From: Channa striata
Taxonomy: Eukaryota; Chordata; Actinopteri; Anabantiformes; Channidae
Reading direction: 5' to 3'
Assembly (NCBI GenBank): GCA_033026295.1
Contig: CM065181.1
Span: forward strand, 1,116,001 to 1,180,000
Length of the DNA: 64,000 nucleotides
Shown piece after piece: positions 39,399 through 50,339 of the stretch. A program made the position numbers and the translations under genes. A model generated the notes under the pieces. It was not told where the DNA came from. It did no database searches and saw only the letters and a list, made by a program, of their open reading frames with translations. Each line of letters opens with the position of its first letter. Within the stretch, counting starts at the first letter, position 1.

Positions 39399-41346
39399 AT
39401 TATTCTGTTTCCACATTGTAATGATGTAGCAGTGCTGTACCTGTGGTAGTTTTATTTGTCCCAGCAGAAGGTGTATTGGGCCAGAGGAGGGAGAAATGTT
39501 CTTTATCAATTTAGTGGTTTCTGTGAGCTTTCCACCATCTGCCACACCACAAAGACTGAATGTTGTGGACCATCAAAGCAAGGCTATACCCCAGGGTATG
39601 CTGAAAATTGCACTGCCAAAGTCACTGTATAGTGCCTCATCATTGTTTATTTGCAACAGATTGTTCTATAAATACAATAATCTGGGACAGATCCTCATTT
39701 TAACTTCAGAGGAGCAGTCAAGTTGTCCAACTGCACATATGGTTTGACATGACAGGATATGTGTGTGTTATAGTGGTTTTACAGATTAAAATTATTTTCT
39801 TTACTGGTTCAACTTCAGGTCGCAAGTTGTGAATTCCTTGTTTTACAAGTGGAATCTAATGGTGTCGGCTGTGATGTAACAGCGCCCTCTAGTGATAGAA
39901 CACAAATTCAAGAGAACATGTTGTACTGCCAAGAGGTGAATTTATTGTCACAGCAATTCTCAAAGTTTGTCACTAGAAAGCAAGATAGACATACTGGTTT
40001 GCAGTAGAGATTTGACACAATTATACAACCGATGTTTTATTGTATCGTTCCCCATAGCACCCGATGTTTCAATGTATTGTTGCCCATAGCACCCATACAT
40101 TGAAACATACCAGATAAATTAACACAAAGACTGAAATAATGTGATAAAAACACAGCTGTATGCATAGCCCTTCCTATGTTCCCATTAAAAACTGAGATGG
40201 CATTAAGTTGTCTGAAAGCCATGCCACATCAGCATGGTCCTTGAAATAAAATACATATGTAGAACTGGGACATCAGTCTAAGCCTGGTACATGGAATGCA
40301 AAACAGATGCAAAACAATCACAGCAACAAAAGGCTACCATACTGAAGTAAATGGATACCATCAAGTCCATGGCACTAATACCTAATACAGGGCATCTCAC
40401 CAGTGTTTGGTAATTAATTGACAATAAAATTATTTGACATAATGTACATTTGAAATCTAAAAACAATTTACAGTAATAATGGTTCAACATGACACATCAA
40501 TCTTTAACATGTTTACCGAGTCAGGCACCTTTTAAATTTAAGACAGTATGTACTTCTTACTATGCACAGGTGAACTATGGACAGCATTGGTCAAAATAAT
40601 CAACTAAAGCCAGACAAATCAGGTTTTCAGAAAGAGATAATACACACAATCCAGTACAGGTTAAAATTGTCTGCCAAATGTTTAGTTTAGTTTAAATGTT
40701 CAGATATTTTTATATCTAGGACGTGGAAGTTCAAGGTTTAAGAACAAAATATTAGTCAGCATGACAAACCGGAACCCCTAAAATTACAATCATGTTACTT
40801 CAATATCTTTTTTATCCACCCCCTCACCTGGATCTGACTAAAAAGCACAATTCCTGGAAATAACATGATTCCTCTAAAGTGAAGAGGTCTCACTCAGCCA
40901 CTTATGTGAAACTACTGTCACCTTGTATAAACAAGCTTGTATAGCTGTGTTTCAGTGTGAAGCATCTTCTCTCATAATTTGTGATGACTAAACAGCCTCT
41001 GCTTAAGTGAATTCTACCATTATAATCAGTAACTGACTGCTGTTGTAATGATAAATAGTGTGAATTTTGCTGACCTCAATCACTCATGTAGCTAGATTAT
41101 TTTTAAGTTTCACACACACTGATTTCACTGCTGCACTGTGGAGCCTGACTGTGATGGACACCAGTACTGTTACACCAGCAGGTTGCCAAAAAAAAAAAAA
41201 AAAAAAGTGAAATAAAAATTAAAAGCAGAAACCTTGATGGATTTAGTTGAACTTACTTTGACACAGCCTGTACAAAGCTGTACAAATTGCTCACACTGGG
41301 AAAAAAAATTCACATTTCTAAGCTAAAGCTAGAACACGTTATCAGC
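39399..41346. other. Intergenic space between convergent tac1 and asns
   Basis: No exon is seen. A poly(A) run lies at 41,188-41,206. A near-duplicate word pair (ACCGATGTTT...ATTGTATCGTTCCCCATAGC and CCCGATGTTTCAATGTATTG) occurs at about 40,028-40,090. A candidate CTCF-type motif is listed separately. Confidence 0.5.
39882..39895 (-). promoter_or_regulatory. Candidate CTCF-type motif between tac1 and asns
   Basis: Read on the - strand this is TCACTAGAGGGCGC, which matches the extended CTCF core with one mismatch at the first position. It lies between two convergent genes and points toward tac1. Binding is an inference only. Confidence 0.35.
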
Positions 41347-41352
41347 TTTATT
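41347..41352 (-). terminator. Likely original polyadenylation signal of asns
   Basis: TTTATT on the + strand is AATAAA on the - strand. It lies beyond the Tc1 element. If that element (41,421-43,005) and one TA are removed, this signal falls about 180 nt after the asns stop codon, a normal distance. Another AATAAA on the - strand lies inside the Tc1 left repeat at 41,515-41,510 and could now be used instead. Confidence 0.5.
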
Positions 41353-41420
41353 TTAGGGTTTTCATAAAGTTTCATGGATCCAGCAACACACATGCAGCTG
41401 ATGAGACTTATAATTAGTTA

Positions 41421-43005
41421 CAGTGGGGGAAAAAATTATTTGAACCCCAGCTGATTTTGTAAGTTTGCCCACTAAAAAGAAATGATCAGTCTATAATTTC
41501 TATGGTAGGTTTATTTGAACAGTGAGAGACAACAATGACAAAAAAAATCCAGAAAAATGCGTTTCAAAAAGAGTTATAAATTAATTTGCCTTTCCATGAA
41601 GGAAATAAGTATTTGATCCCCTATCCGTCAGCAAGATCTCTAGCTCCCAGGTGGATCTTATACAGGTAACGAGCTGACATTGGCAGCGCTCTCAGCTCGT
41701 TAGCTGTATAAAAGAGACCTGTCCACAAAAGCAATCAATCAATCCAGATTCCAAACTCTTCACCATGGCCAAGACCAAAGAGCTTTCCAAGGATGTCAGG
41801 GACAAGATTGTGGACCTACACAAGGCTGGAATGGGCTACAAGACCACCGCCAAGCAGCTGGGTGAGAAGGTGACAACAGTTGGTGCAATTATTCGTAAAT
41901 GGAAGAAACATAAATTAACTGCCAATCTCCCTGGGTTTGGAGCTCCATGCAAGATCTCACCTCGTGGAGTTTCAATGATAATGAGAATGGTGAGGAATCA
42001 GCCCAGAACTACTCGGGAGGAACTTGTCAATGATCTCAAGGCAGCTGGGACCATAGTCACCAAAAAAACAGTTGGTAAGACACTACGCCGTGAAGGACTG
42101 AAATCCTGCTGTACCCGCAAGGTCCCCCTGCTCAAGAAAGCCCATCTACAGGCCCGTTTGAAGTTTGCCACTGAACATCTCACTGATTCAGAGAAAGACT
42201 GGGTGAAAGTGTTGTGGTCAGATGAGACCAAAATCGAGCTCTTTGGCATAAACTCAACTCGCCGTGTTTGGAGGAGAAAGAATGCTGCCTATGACTCCAA
42301 AAACACCGTCCCCACCGTCAAATATGGAGGTGGAAACATTATGCTTTGGGGTGTTTTTTCTGCCAAGGGGACAGGACAATTGCACCGCATCAAAGGGAGG
42401 ATGGATGGGGCCATGGACCGTCAAATGTTGGGTGAGAACCTCCTTCCCTCAGTCAGGGCATTGAAAATGGGTCGTGGTTGGGTATTCCAGCATGACAATG
42501 ATCCAAAACACACGGCCAAGGCAACAAAGGATTGGCTCAAGAAGAAGCATATTAAGGTCATGGAGTGGCCTAGTCAGTCTCCAGACCTTAATCCCATATA
42601 AATATCTGTGGAGGGAGCTGAAGGTTCGAGTTCCCAAACATCAGCCACGAAACATTAATGACTTGGAGAGGATCTGCAAAGAGGAGTGGGCCAAAATCCC
42701 CCCTGAGATGTGTGCAAACCTTGTGGCCAACTACAAGAAACGGCTGACCTCTGTGATTGCCAACAAAGGTTTTGCCACCAAGTACTAAAGCACGTTTTTC
42801 AAAGGGATCAAATACTTATTTTCTTCATGGAAATGCAAATTAACTTATAACTTTTTTTGAAACGCATTTTTCTGGATTTTTTTTTGTCATTGTTGTCTCT
42901 CACTGTTCAAATAAACCTACCATTGAAATTATAGACTGATCATTTCTTTGTTAGTGGGCAAACTTACAAAATCAGCTGGGGTTCAAATAATTTTTTCCCT
43001 CACTG
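41421..43005 (+). mobile_element. Tc1/mariner transposon, 1,585 bp, nearly intact
   Basis: Cut-and-paste DNA transposon. The ends are CAGTG...CACTG, flanked by the TA target duplication (41,419-41,420 and 43,006-43,007). Terminal inverted repeats of about 200 bp (41,421-41,620 and 42,804-43,005) agree with only a few differences, so the copy is young. The transposase gene lies between them. The element sits 109 bp past the asns stop codon, on the opposite strand to asns, apparently inside the asns 3' UTR. The matching ends suggest it could still be moved by a transposase made elsewhere, although its own gene is broken. Confidence 0.95.
41765..42788 (+). pseudogene. Tc1-type DD34E transposase, frameshifted at the catalytic Glu
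   Basis: The open part (41,765-42,601) gives 278 aa. Residues ~5-55 form a paired-type helix-turn-helix with KDVRDKIVDLHKAGMGYKTT. A second DNA-binding part follows, then the DDE catalytic domain with WSDETK (Asp153) and FQHDNDPKHT (Asp244). Counting 34 residues after Asp244 places the catalytic Glu at position 279, which is exactly the TAA stop at 42,599-42,601. The usual coding there is NPIEYLW; here a 1-nt insertion with nearby change reads NPI-stop, and YLWRELKVRVPKHQ resumes in another frame and runs to a stop at 42,786-42,788. No active enzyme can be made from this copy. Confidence 0.93.
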
Positions 43006-43114
43006 TATGTAATTAATTCAAGTTATCTTCGAGCTTGAGTAATGCTAAGAATGAGACCTATACCGGAGAGTCCAACATATTGGGAGGAACACAGCTGGTC
43101 CAGTGAATCACTTT

Positions 43115-46100
43115 TCAGTCTTTATCAGGCTTATAGATAGACAGGGTCCGGGCCGATGGATCAACGGCATCGATCCAGCGTGGCATCCAGTAATGGGAGA
43201 GCCATTCGGCTCGGCCTGGGTAGTACTTCTCAAATACCTGCCTATAGTAATAGGCCTCTTTGTTGCATGGAGGATTGTGAGGGAACATATTGTGAGCCTT
43301 CTCCATCTGGTCATCATTCACCTGAGACAAGAGAGCAGGTAAAACACTGTGGCCCTACACAGGAGCTTGCGTGTAATGGAAAATGCTAGATATGTAAGGC
43401 TACTTGGTACTGTTCTGTACCACTTTTTTTTAGTGGTACATGTTTGTCAAATACTGTCTCATACATTTGTGTTAAGAACTATGTACCATGTTCCAAAAAA
43501 TTAAATTGGGATGTTAGTAAAAAGAATGCAAATAATTTTTAAATCCATTTTTGACTGTAACTACGGCAAAGACATTATATCAAACGTGGAACGGTGTGAT
43601 ATGATTTACGTATCCATGTTCAATTGGTATTGGATGACAGCAACAAATCTCAGAAAAACTGGGACAGGTGCACATTTACCACTGTGTGGATTTAAGGGGC
43701 TCAACCTCTGTAATATTCTTTACTTTATAATGCTCTAAATGTTTGCTGTGGGTGACAGGTCTGGAATAAAGACACGTAGATTTAGCACCTGTACTCTTTT
43801 GCCACTGAGCCATGCTGTAGAAATGCATTCAGAATGTGGTTTGGCATTGTGCTGTTAAAAATCTGAGACCTTTTCTAAAAAGATATTAGATAATCTGTAG
43901 CATTACAGTAATGCTTACCATAGATTCTACATGCTCCTGCAGGCATGTATACCAGGACTTCTTCATTGACATCACTCCATCACTGAAGGCTTCTTTGCTT
44001 CTCCACAGAATTTCATCAGGGATAAAGTTGAGACCTTTGAAGGACTCTCTCAGAAGGTGCTTTTCCACTCCATGCTGCTTAAAGAGGAAATATTAGAGCA
44101 ATTACGGCAAACAATTATTCATTTCAAATAAAGAAAAAGTGCCCATGTCTGATATTTTGGACATCAAACGTGCACAAAATGGATAAAGAGAAAGGACAAT
44201 AGCAACACAGCTCAAACTGACCTTTGGAATCCTCATCTCCTCAGGCAGCGAGAGGTAGTATGCTGTGAATCGGTGGTCTAGGAAAGGCACTCTAAGCTCC
44301 AGACTGAAAAATAAAAAGGAACGCCAGCTGAGCTAATTAAAATTTATAATTTACAAAACTGATTATTTTATCCTTGGAAATGAAGAGATATAATTGTGGA
44401 CACATAATCGGACTCCTAACACATAACATAGCATTTCACATGGACTTGAATGAACCGTCAGAACAGTGAGAAGTTTAAGTATGAACTCCATACAATGTTC
44501 AGACAATTTTAGTTGTTTTTTTAGCTGTTCTATCCAAGCACCAGCTCACCCAGACTTTGTACTACAATTCCTTCCATCAGCCTATTAAGTCAGTGCTTCT
44601 CTGGCCAGTTCAGAAACCATAACAATAAATAAATAAATGAATATCAGAAGTAGCGCTCTAACAGAGTTTACAAGACAGAAAGATGTTCTTACTGAAACAA
44701 CTTATAAAACATAAATTAATGGCTTAACTTCTTTAATAAGGAGAAATTATTATTTATTTCTACCTTTTCTAATGAGTATTGACTTTCAGTATTGTAACTA
44801 ATTGCACAATTAGCAATTCTCAAATACATTTGAACAGATTTTAGCACAATAAAAATCTGCACAAAAGGCAGAGTACCCATCCTTTACAGATCTTATTTTA
44901 GTTTATGTTTCATGCAAGCAGTGCAGTTCTTTAGTGAGGTCAGAGGTGGTTCAGTAAGTGTTACCCATGTGCAGCCGTGGTGCGATCAGCACGGAGAACA
45001 TCAAACAGGTAGAGTTCCTTCATCAGTCGAACACTGTCCTCTGCTGCTGCTTTAGGATTCGGAGCCTGGAGGACAAACACACAACTGTACTTTACATTTA
45101 TCATGTATCAGTGTCTCTTAGTGTCACTGAGCACACAACACAAACTTGTACAGGAGTACAGTTAATGAGGCTACTCTCATTTATATCGGTACATGATGAA
45201 GTAAATGATGAAGGGATCATTTACTTAAATTTGTTCACAGTGTTTTAAGAGAAACACCTACTGAAGCAAAACCTTTTTTCTAGGGACTGGAGTGGATTTT
45301 GAGTTTTCCAATTGGGTGTGAAATGCTCAGAGTAAGACTCTCAAATGAGTTATAACTATGTTTAGGTCTAGGGTTTATCGGTAAGCTTGAGTGATAGATT
45401 GCTGCTACTCCTCCACCTCGGCCTGAGCTTCTAGGAACATGATAGTTAATATGACTTGGGGGGGTCGACTCATTTAAACAAACATATTCTTCCTTCTGCA
45501 ACCAGGTTTCAGTGAGACAAAATAAATCGAATTGATGATCGCTGATCAAGTCATTTACTAACAGAAATTTAGATGAGAGAGATCTGATATTTAAAAATCC
45601 ACATTTAATTGTTTTAGTTTTTTGTTCAGTAAGAGGACGAGAGGACGACCAAGGAGGAGATATATGGATGTTCTAAAAGAGGACATGAGGTTAGCTGGTG
45701 TCAGACAGGAAGATGCTCAGGATAGAGTGGAAACGGATGATTCGCTGTGGCGACCCCTGATGGGAAAAGCTGAAAGAGTAGTAGTAGTAAGAGGAGCAGT
45801 CCTGACTTTTATGTACTAAGTTATTATGATTAACTCCTCGTGATAATTTGTCGTTTGTAAAATTTTGTTAATCGGGGAAAAGACACAGTCTCTATAGGAA
45901 TGTGGGAGTTGTGGGGGGGTGACGGCGGTCAGGATACTGCACAGAGGCGAGTAGGACTGGATCTCTGGATTATAAATCTTTTGGTTGTCTAATAAAATCA
46001 GCCATATTTTTTGATAAGACAATGGCACCATCCAAAGTAGGATGGATGCCATCTCTCCTAATAAGCCTAGGTTTTCCCCAAATACTTTTCCAATTGTCTG

Positions 46101-49100
46101 TGTAGCCCACATCATTTGCTGGACACCACCTAGACAGTCAGCGGTTGAATGACGACATGCGGCTATACATGTCGTCACTGATCAGATTTGGCAGGGGTCC
46201 AGAGAAAACTACGGAGTCCGACATTGTCTTTGCAAAGTTACACACCGATTCAATATTCGATTTAGTGACCTCCGATTTGCGTAATCGGGTGTCATTTGTT
46301 CCTGCATGAATAATAATCTTACTGTATCTACGTTTATCCTTAGACAGGAGTTTCAAATAGGATTCAATGTCGCCCGCTCTGGCCCAGTGTAACATTTGAG
46401 TATGGCCGCTGGAGTTTCGCTGATTGAAAAAAACTAAAATTACCATTATCAGTAAAGGAGGCAGAGGAAAAACTAAACATGTGACACACGGAGAAGCCTA
46501 AATACTAAATTTAGTATTTCTCATTTTGTTGCTACATTACCCATTATGTTACTGATCTGAACTCTTAATGTAAAGTGTGATCATATTCATCTATGTGTTG
46601 TTATCAATGAAATATGAACACAAAGTATTTGCCTTGAACAACAGTGACTTCTCTCAAAAAACTGTTTGACTGATTAAGTTACTGGAGAACTAACTGTACC
46701 TTGTGGAAGTAAATGTATCCTTGAGTCAGCTCATCGGAACCCTCTCCAGAGAAGATCACCACACTGTCCGTCTTCTCCCTTATGTACTTTGAAACCAAGT
46801 ACATCCCTTTAGTTGACCAAGCAGAAAGGAGCACAAGGGAAAGTTAGAATGCTAGTGAAAACTGTACCATGACATAAACACACCTCAAATTACTGTAGTG
46901 TATACAAGTATACAGTGTGCGAAAGATCTGACAATCTTGACCCACACTGCTATTTGAAACAACACATTACATTCACTAATCCCGGTGGATTCCACTGGGA
47001 TGGAAACAAGTCAATCAGGAGGGCTTGAATACTTCAAGAAACTGAATACAACAAATCTGCCATCTAAAGTCATGTTACACTCTTACACACACTAAAGGTT
47101 GTGTTTTTGTAGTTTTTATACAGCCACAGATTTCTGGTACTGCTTCATTTTGTACTTACCAACAGAGGCACGTATGGTGGTGATGTCATAGGTCTCCAAG
47201 TGGAAGATGACGTCCTCTACTGCTTGGATGCCTTCTTCTGCAGTGAAGTTCACCTCATGGTGTTCACTGCCAATGTGGGCTGCAACCTAACAAGCACCAA
47301 ACAACTGGCTTAAATAAAACAAAATCCACACTGATTTCAAAGTACTTCCAAGACCTTCGACAAAACATGCCATACTGTGTATTATAAAGCAGTCAAACAC
47401 TTTTTTGGAAAGTTGGTAAAATTAGTTCACATCCAAGTCACAGGGCTGTACCATAATATAAAAATGTAGAACTGACCTTGAAAGCAGCTATAATGTCTGG
47501 ACTGTCATCTGAGCCAATTGAAAATGTCTGGATAGGATACTGCAGCTTCTCCTCTTTAGCCAGTTTCACCAGTGTAGCAGCAACCAAACTAGAATCCAGA
47601 CCACCTGTTTCAAAACACACAGCGGGGGATCATCGATATAAAGCATTTATGAATTCGTTTCTCAATGTTATGAAAAAAGTTTCAGTTTCATTAAATAAAA
47701 TCCAAGGTAAACGCCATTAAACAGTTGTATAGATCAAGATTACATTATTTCAATGGAAATGCTAGAGTCAGAGAATGCTCTGCATTAGGAGTTTTTCTTG
47801 TTAGATTTATGTAAGTTTTGCCACTTCAATTTGCATGTTCAATTTTGTACAGTGAAATAACTTTGCTGAAGTCTGAATCATGTTTAACATGTGCAAACTA
47901 GAAAAGCTCATAAATACTCACCAGCCATATTCAGAATGCTTCGTGCCAAATGTTACATCACATCTGTACTACATATTATTCAGGTGATAGGAACATGAAT
48001 TGATAAAAAATTAAGTTTGACCAACAGCAAATCAGTCACACAGCACTGGTTACAAAACAGATAAGGCTACACATTTGGTCTTATTCTAAATGAGAGTGGT
48101 AGTGGTGCTGATGACAAAAGGACTTGAAATTCCTTAAAACTTTTAGTCTAAAAGGTTTCTTCAGTTCTACATTAGGAGTCCCCAGTATTTAACTTATGTA
48201 GAGTCATTAAATCATTGACTCTATTGACATCTCAAGGGTCCTTCAACAGCCGTTGAATGGTGTTACAGACCATGCGCTTGGTTGAGAGATGGTCTTTACA
48301 GTCTTTTTAACTTAGGTGGCCTTCTACTTTATTTGGTGGGGTTGCCTCTCAAACAGCCTTTAACTTTGCAAACACCATTTGCCAGTGTTCCCAACCTTTT
48401 GGGAATTTTGATTCGATGCAACTTCATAACAACAAATACCTGAAGAGTTGGACAGAACGTTGCTAATGACAAATTGCATAACCTATATGCAATTAATCAA
48501 TGTTTCTTGTAACAAAGAGCCAAAAAAGCTGTTTTAGCATAGAGATGTGAGAATATCAAATTACCTGACAGAAGACAACCAATTCTCCTGTGAGCCATCA
48601 GACGTTTCCTTACAGCATTCTCAAACAGGGTTCTGATGTTGCTTTTCACAGTTTCCTCATCAAAACCTGCGGAGAAGCATCTTTTTAAAACTTGCCTTAC
48701 TTCAACATTACCAAAGGTCTAAACTAACACAATTAACAATGACTGACTCAAACTTGTGGGAAGTCTCTCCACAGTGTCATAGATGGCATGAGCAGGCTCT
48801 TGTGTACAGAAGTGGAACTGCTCCGACTGGATCGACTGAACTTTGCCATTCTGCTTCAAATCAAAGACCTCATAATGTCCAGGGAGAAAGGGCACAATGC
48901 TGGCAGGACCGGCCATTGCGTGGTTAATATTTATAAGGCCTGTAATCAGAATAAGAAAAAGCTGTACAACATTTCTCCTACTATCCAGATTCAACAAGGA
49001 ATAAGAAACTATCCCATTACCTTTGGCCTCTGAGCAGACTGCAAGGAATCCATTGTCTGTGAGGAGTCTGAACAAAGGCCGGACACCGTATGTATCTCTT

Positions 49101-49726
49101 CCCAAAAAGACTTTTCTGTTGGCTGTGTCCAGTAGAATGAAAGCAAATACTCCGTCCAGAAGAGAGGCCATCTTCTGGATGCCAAATCGGTCATAGAGAT
49201 GCAGCAAAACCTCACCATCTACTTTGGTCTGGTAATCAAATTCAAACTGCTTCTTGAGCTGAAAAACATTGGCACACACATGGTTGAGTCGTTTTTTGAT
49301 TCCTTTATATTAACGCCCAACATCACTTTTTTCAGAAATGAAAAGATTCCCTGATGTGTGCCTCACTGCTTCGATTCTTGACAAAGTATTTCAACTGTTA
49401 CACAATACAACTGTGGGACTGAGCATGTCTCCAACCACCAAGTAAATCTTCCAGAGAAGGAACTAACATATAGTTACCGTCTGGTGGTTGTAAATTTCTC
49501 CATTGTAACAGAGCCACAAGAAGGGGAACTTCTTGATACGCAAGGGCTGCATGCCATACAAGTGGTCCATGATAGCCAGCCGGTGGAAGCCAAAGCAGCA
49601 GTTGGTAAAGCCATTGACATTCTCAAAGCGGAAGGCGTCAGGGCCCCTGTGAGCAATCTTCATGGCACTAGTGCACTGAACTGACAGGCATTCATCACTG
49701 CCAAACAAAGCCCAAATACCACACAT
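43115..49726 (-). CDS. asns: Asparagine synthetase (glutamine-hydrolysing)
   Basis: Cytosolic enzyme making asparagine from aspartate, ATP and glutamine. Eleven coding exons (- strand): 49,726-49,478; 49,258-49,021; 48,939-48,754; 48,666-48,565; 47,604-47,477; 47,286-47,160; 46,806-46,700; 45,065-44,965; 44,303-44,222; 44,074-43,919; 43,321-43,115. Phases fit throughout, giving 560 aa (human: 561). The start gives MCGIWALFGS; Cys2 is the N-terminal nucleophile of the glutaminase domain, with HRGPDAF and YNGEIYN after it. The synthetase domain has the ATP-binding loop SGGLDSS, split across exons 4 and 5, and SGEGSDEL in exon 7. The C-terminus has YPGRAEWLSHYWMPRWI. The ATG exon begins 7 nt upstream at 49,733, after a non-coding first exon. 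The intron between 46,699 and 45,066 holds L2 and RTE insertions, and the 3' UTR is interrupted by a Tc1 copy. The coding region looks intact. Confidence 0.96.
43416..43440. repeat. 9-bp-arm hairpin in last asns intron
   Basis: TGTACCACT, a short T run, and its complement AGTGGTACA form a perfect inverted repeat. It lies in the intron before the last asns exon, about 95 nt from the acceptor site. No role is assigned. Confidence 0.5.
45143..46446 (-). mobile_element. Second L2-clade LINE copy, truncated, in an asns intron
   Basis: On the - strand 46,446-46,000 encodes the ORF1 esterase-like protein (GDIESYLKLLSKDKRRYS, IIIHAGTNDTRLRKSEVTK) with a frameshift. 45,549-45,280 encodes the endonuclease start (FDLFCLTETWLQKEEYV, GRGGGVAAIYHSSLPINP). 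It then jumps to sequence equal to about 15,420-15,560 of the first copy, so roughly 340 bp of endonuclease are deleted. The copy stops before the reverse transcriptase, so its 3' end is missing, which is unusual for a LINE and implies a later deletion. It lies in the 1.6-kb intron between asns exons 7 and 8, in sense orientation. A short RTE piece is nested in it. Confidence 0.88.
45628..45795 (+). mobile_element. RTE-type LINE 3' end nested in the L2, with 10-bp duplication
   Basis: The insert 45,638-45,785 encodes RGRPRRRYMDVLKEDMRL and then DDSLWRPLMGKAE, the last part of an RTE reverse transcriptase, ending in AGT repeats. It is flanked by AGTAAGAGGA at 45,628-45,637 and 45,786-45,795. 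The matching place in the first L2 copy has this word once (reverse complement near 14,723-14,732), so it is the target-site duplication. The orientation is opposite to both L2 and asns. It is strongly 5'-truncated and inactive. Confidence 0.88.
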
Positions 49727-49889
49727 TTCACAGCTGTGGGAAAGAAAAGACAGACAGATATTGCAGATTTTCAAAAAAGGGTATTTCAATCATATTGATT
49801 GACTGATTTATAAAGTTCTCCTGCAACATAAGGCCCCCAACAATGATGCTGTAGATATGTAAAGTTAAAAATCTAATAGCCTGGTATCT

Positions 49890-49950
49890 GAGCCTGATCC
49901 TGCTGGAGGTTTCTTCCTTTAAAGGCAGCCTTTCCGAGCACCGAACTCCG
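49890..49950 (+). repeat. Short L2 3'-UTR fragment in asns intron 1
   Basis: GCCTGATCCTGCTGGAGGTT and TCTTCCTTTAAAGGCAG match the L2 3' UTR at 17,945-17,985 and 54,245-54,285. Only about 60 bp remain. Confidence 0.5.
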
Positions 49951-50223
49951 TTCAAAATAAAACCCATTAAATTTTTGTTTCATTATCCGCAAGAACTTTT
50001 ACAGCTAATAACTTCGTTCCAGCGCTTTTATAAATGGTCACTTTGGAATGTTTAATTCTGCACAAACTAAGCAGCTGTTATTTCTAATCACTTTCACTTT
50101 TTACCGGCTGACTAACGTTACAACGTAAATGGAATTTCTACAAACTCTATAAAAGCCGAAGATCTTTTAAGTTCTCACTAGATAACTTAAACACACGAAC
50201 AACAAAGTGTTTACGCAGTTTAC

Positions 50224-50290
50224 CTGGATCCTGAAAGATAACCAGAGAAATACCGCTTGGCTGAACTCAGACCTGCTGTAGCTGCAGGTT
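50224..50290 (-). other. asns: Likely 5' non-coding exon of asns
   Basis: On the - strand a good donor site (GGATCCAG before GTAAACTG) lies at 50,224/50,223, followed by a 490-bp intron that ends at the acceptor (TTTCCCACAG) before the ATG exon. Vertebrate ASNS genes carry non-coding first exons. The upstream border is not visible from sequence, so 50,290 is only a guess. Confidence 0.5.
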
Positions 50291-50317
50291 TAGAGGATTT
50301 GCTGCAGAACTGGTTTC

Positions 50318-50326
50318 TGATGAAAC
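50318..50326 (-). promoter_or_regulatory. Candidate amino-acid response element (CARE) of asns
   Basis: TGATGAAAC on the + strand, GTTTCATCA on the gene strand. This is the nine-base NSRE-1 word of the human ASNS promoter and fits RTTKCATCA, the site bound by ATF4 with C/EBP partners when amino acids are short. It lies about 95 bp upstream of the putative first-exon donor site, a fitting place. The match and place are seen; the function is inferred from the mammalian gene. Confidence 0.65.
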
Positions 50327-50339
50327 AGCACTACCGACT

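Noticed and set aside
48719..49279. Single 186-codon asns reading frame spanning two exons
   Set aside because: It reads through the intron 49,020-48,940 by chance. The splice sites and protein family show two exons.
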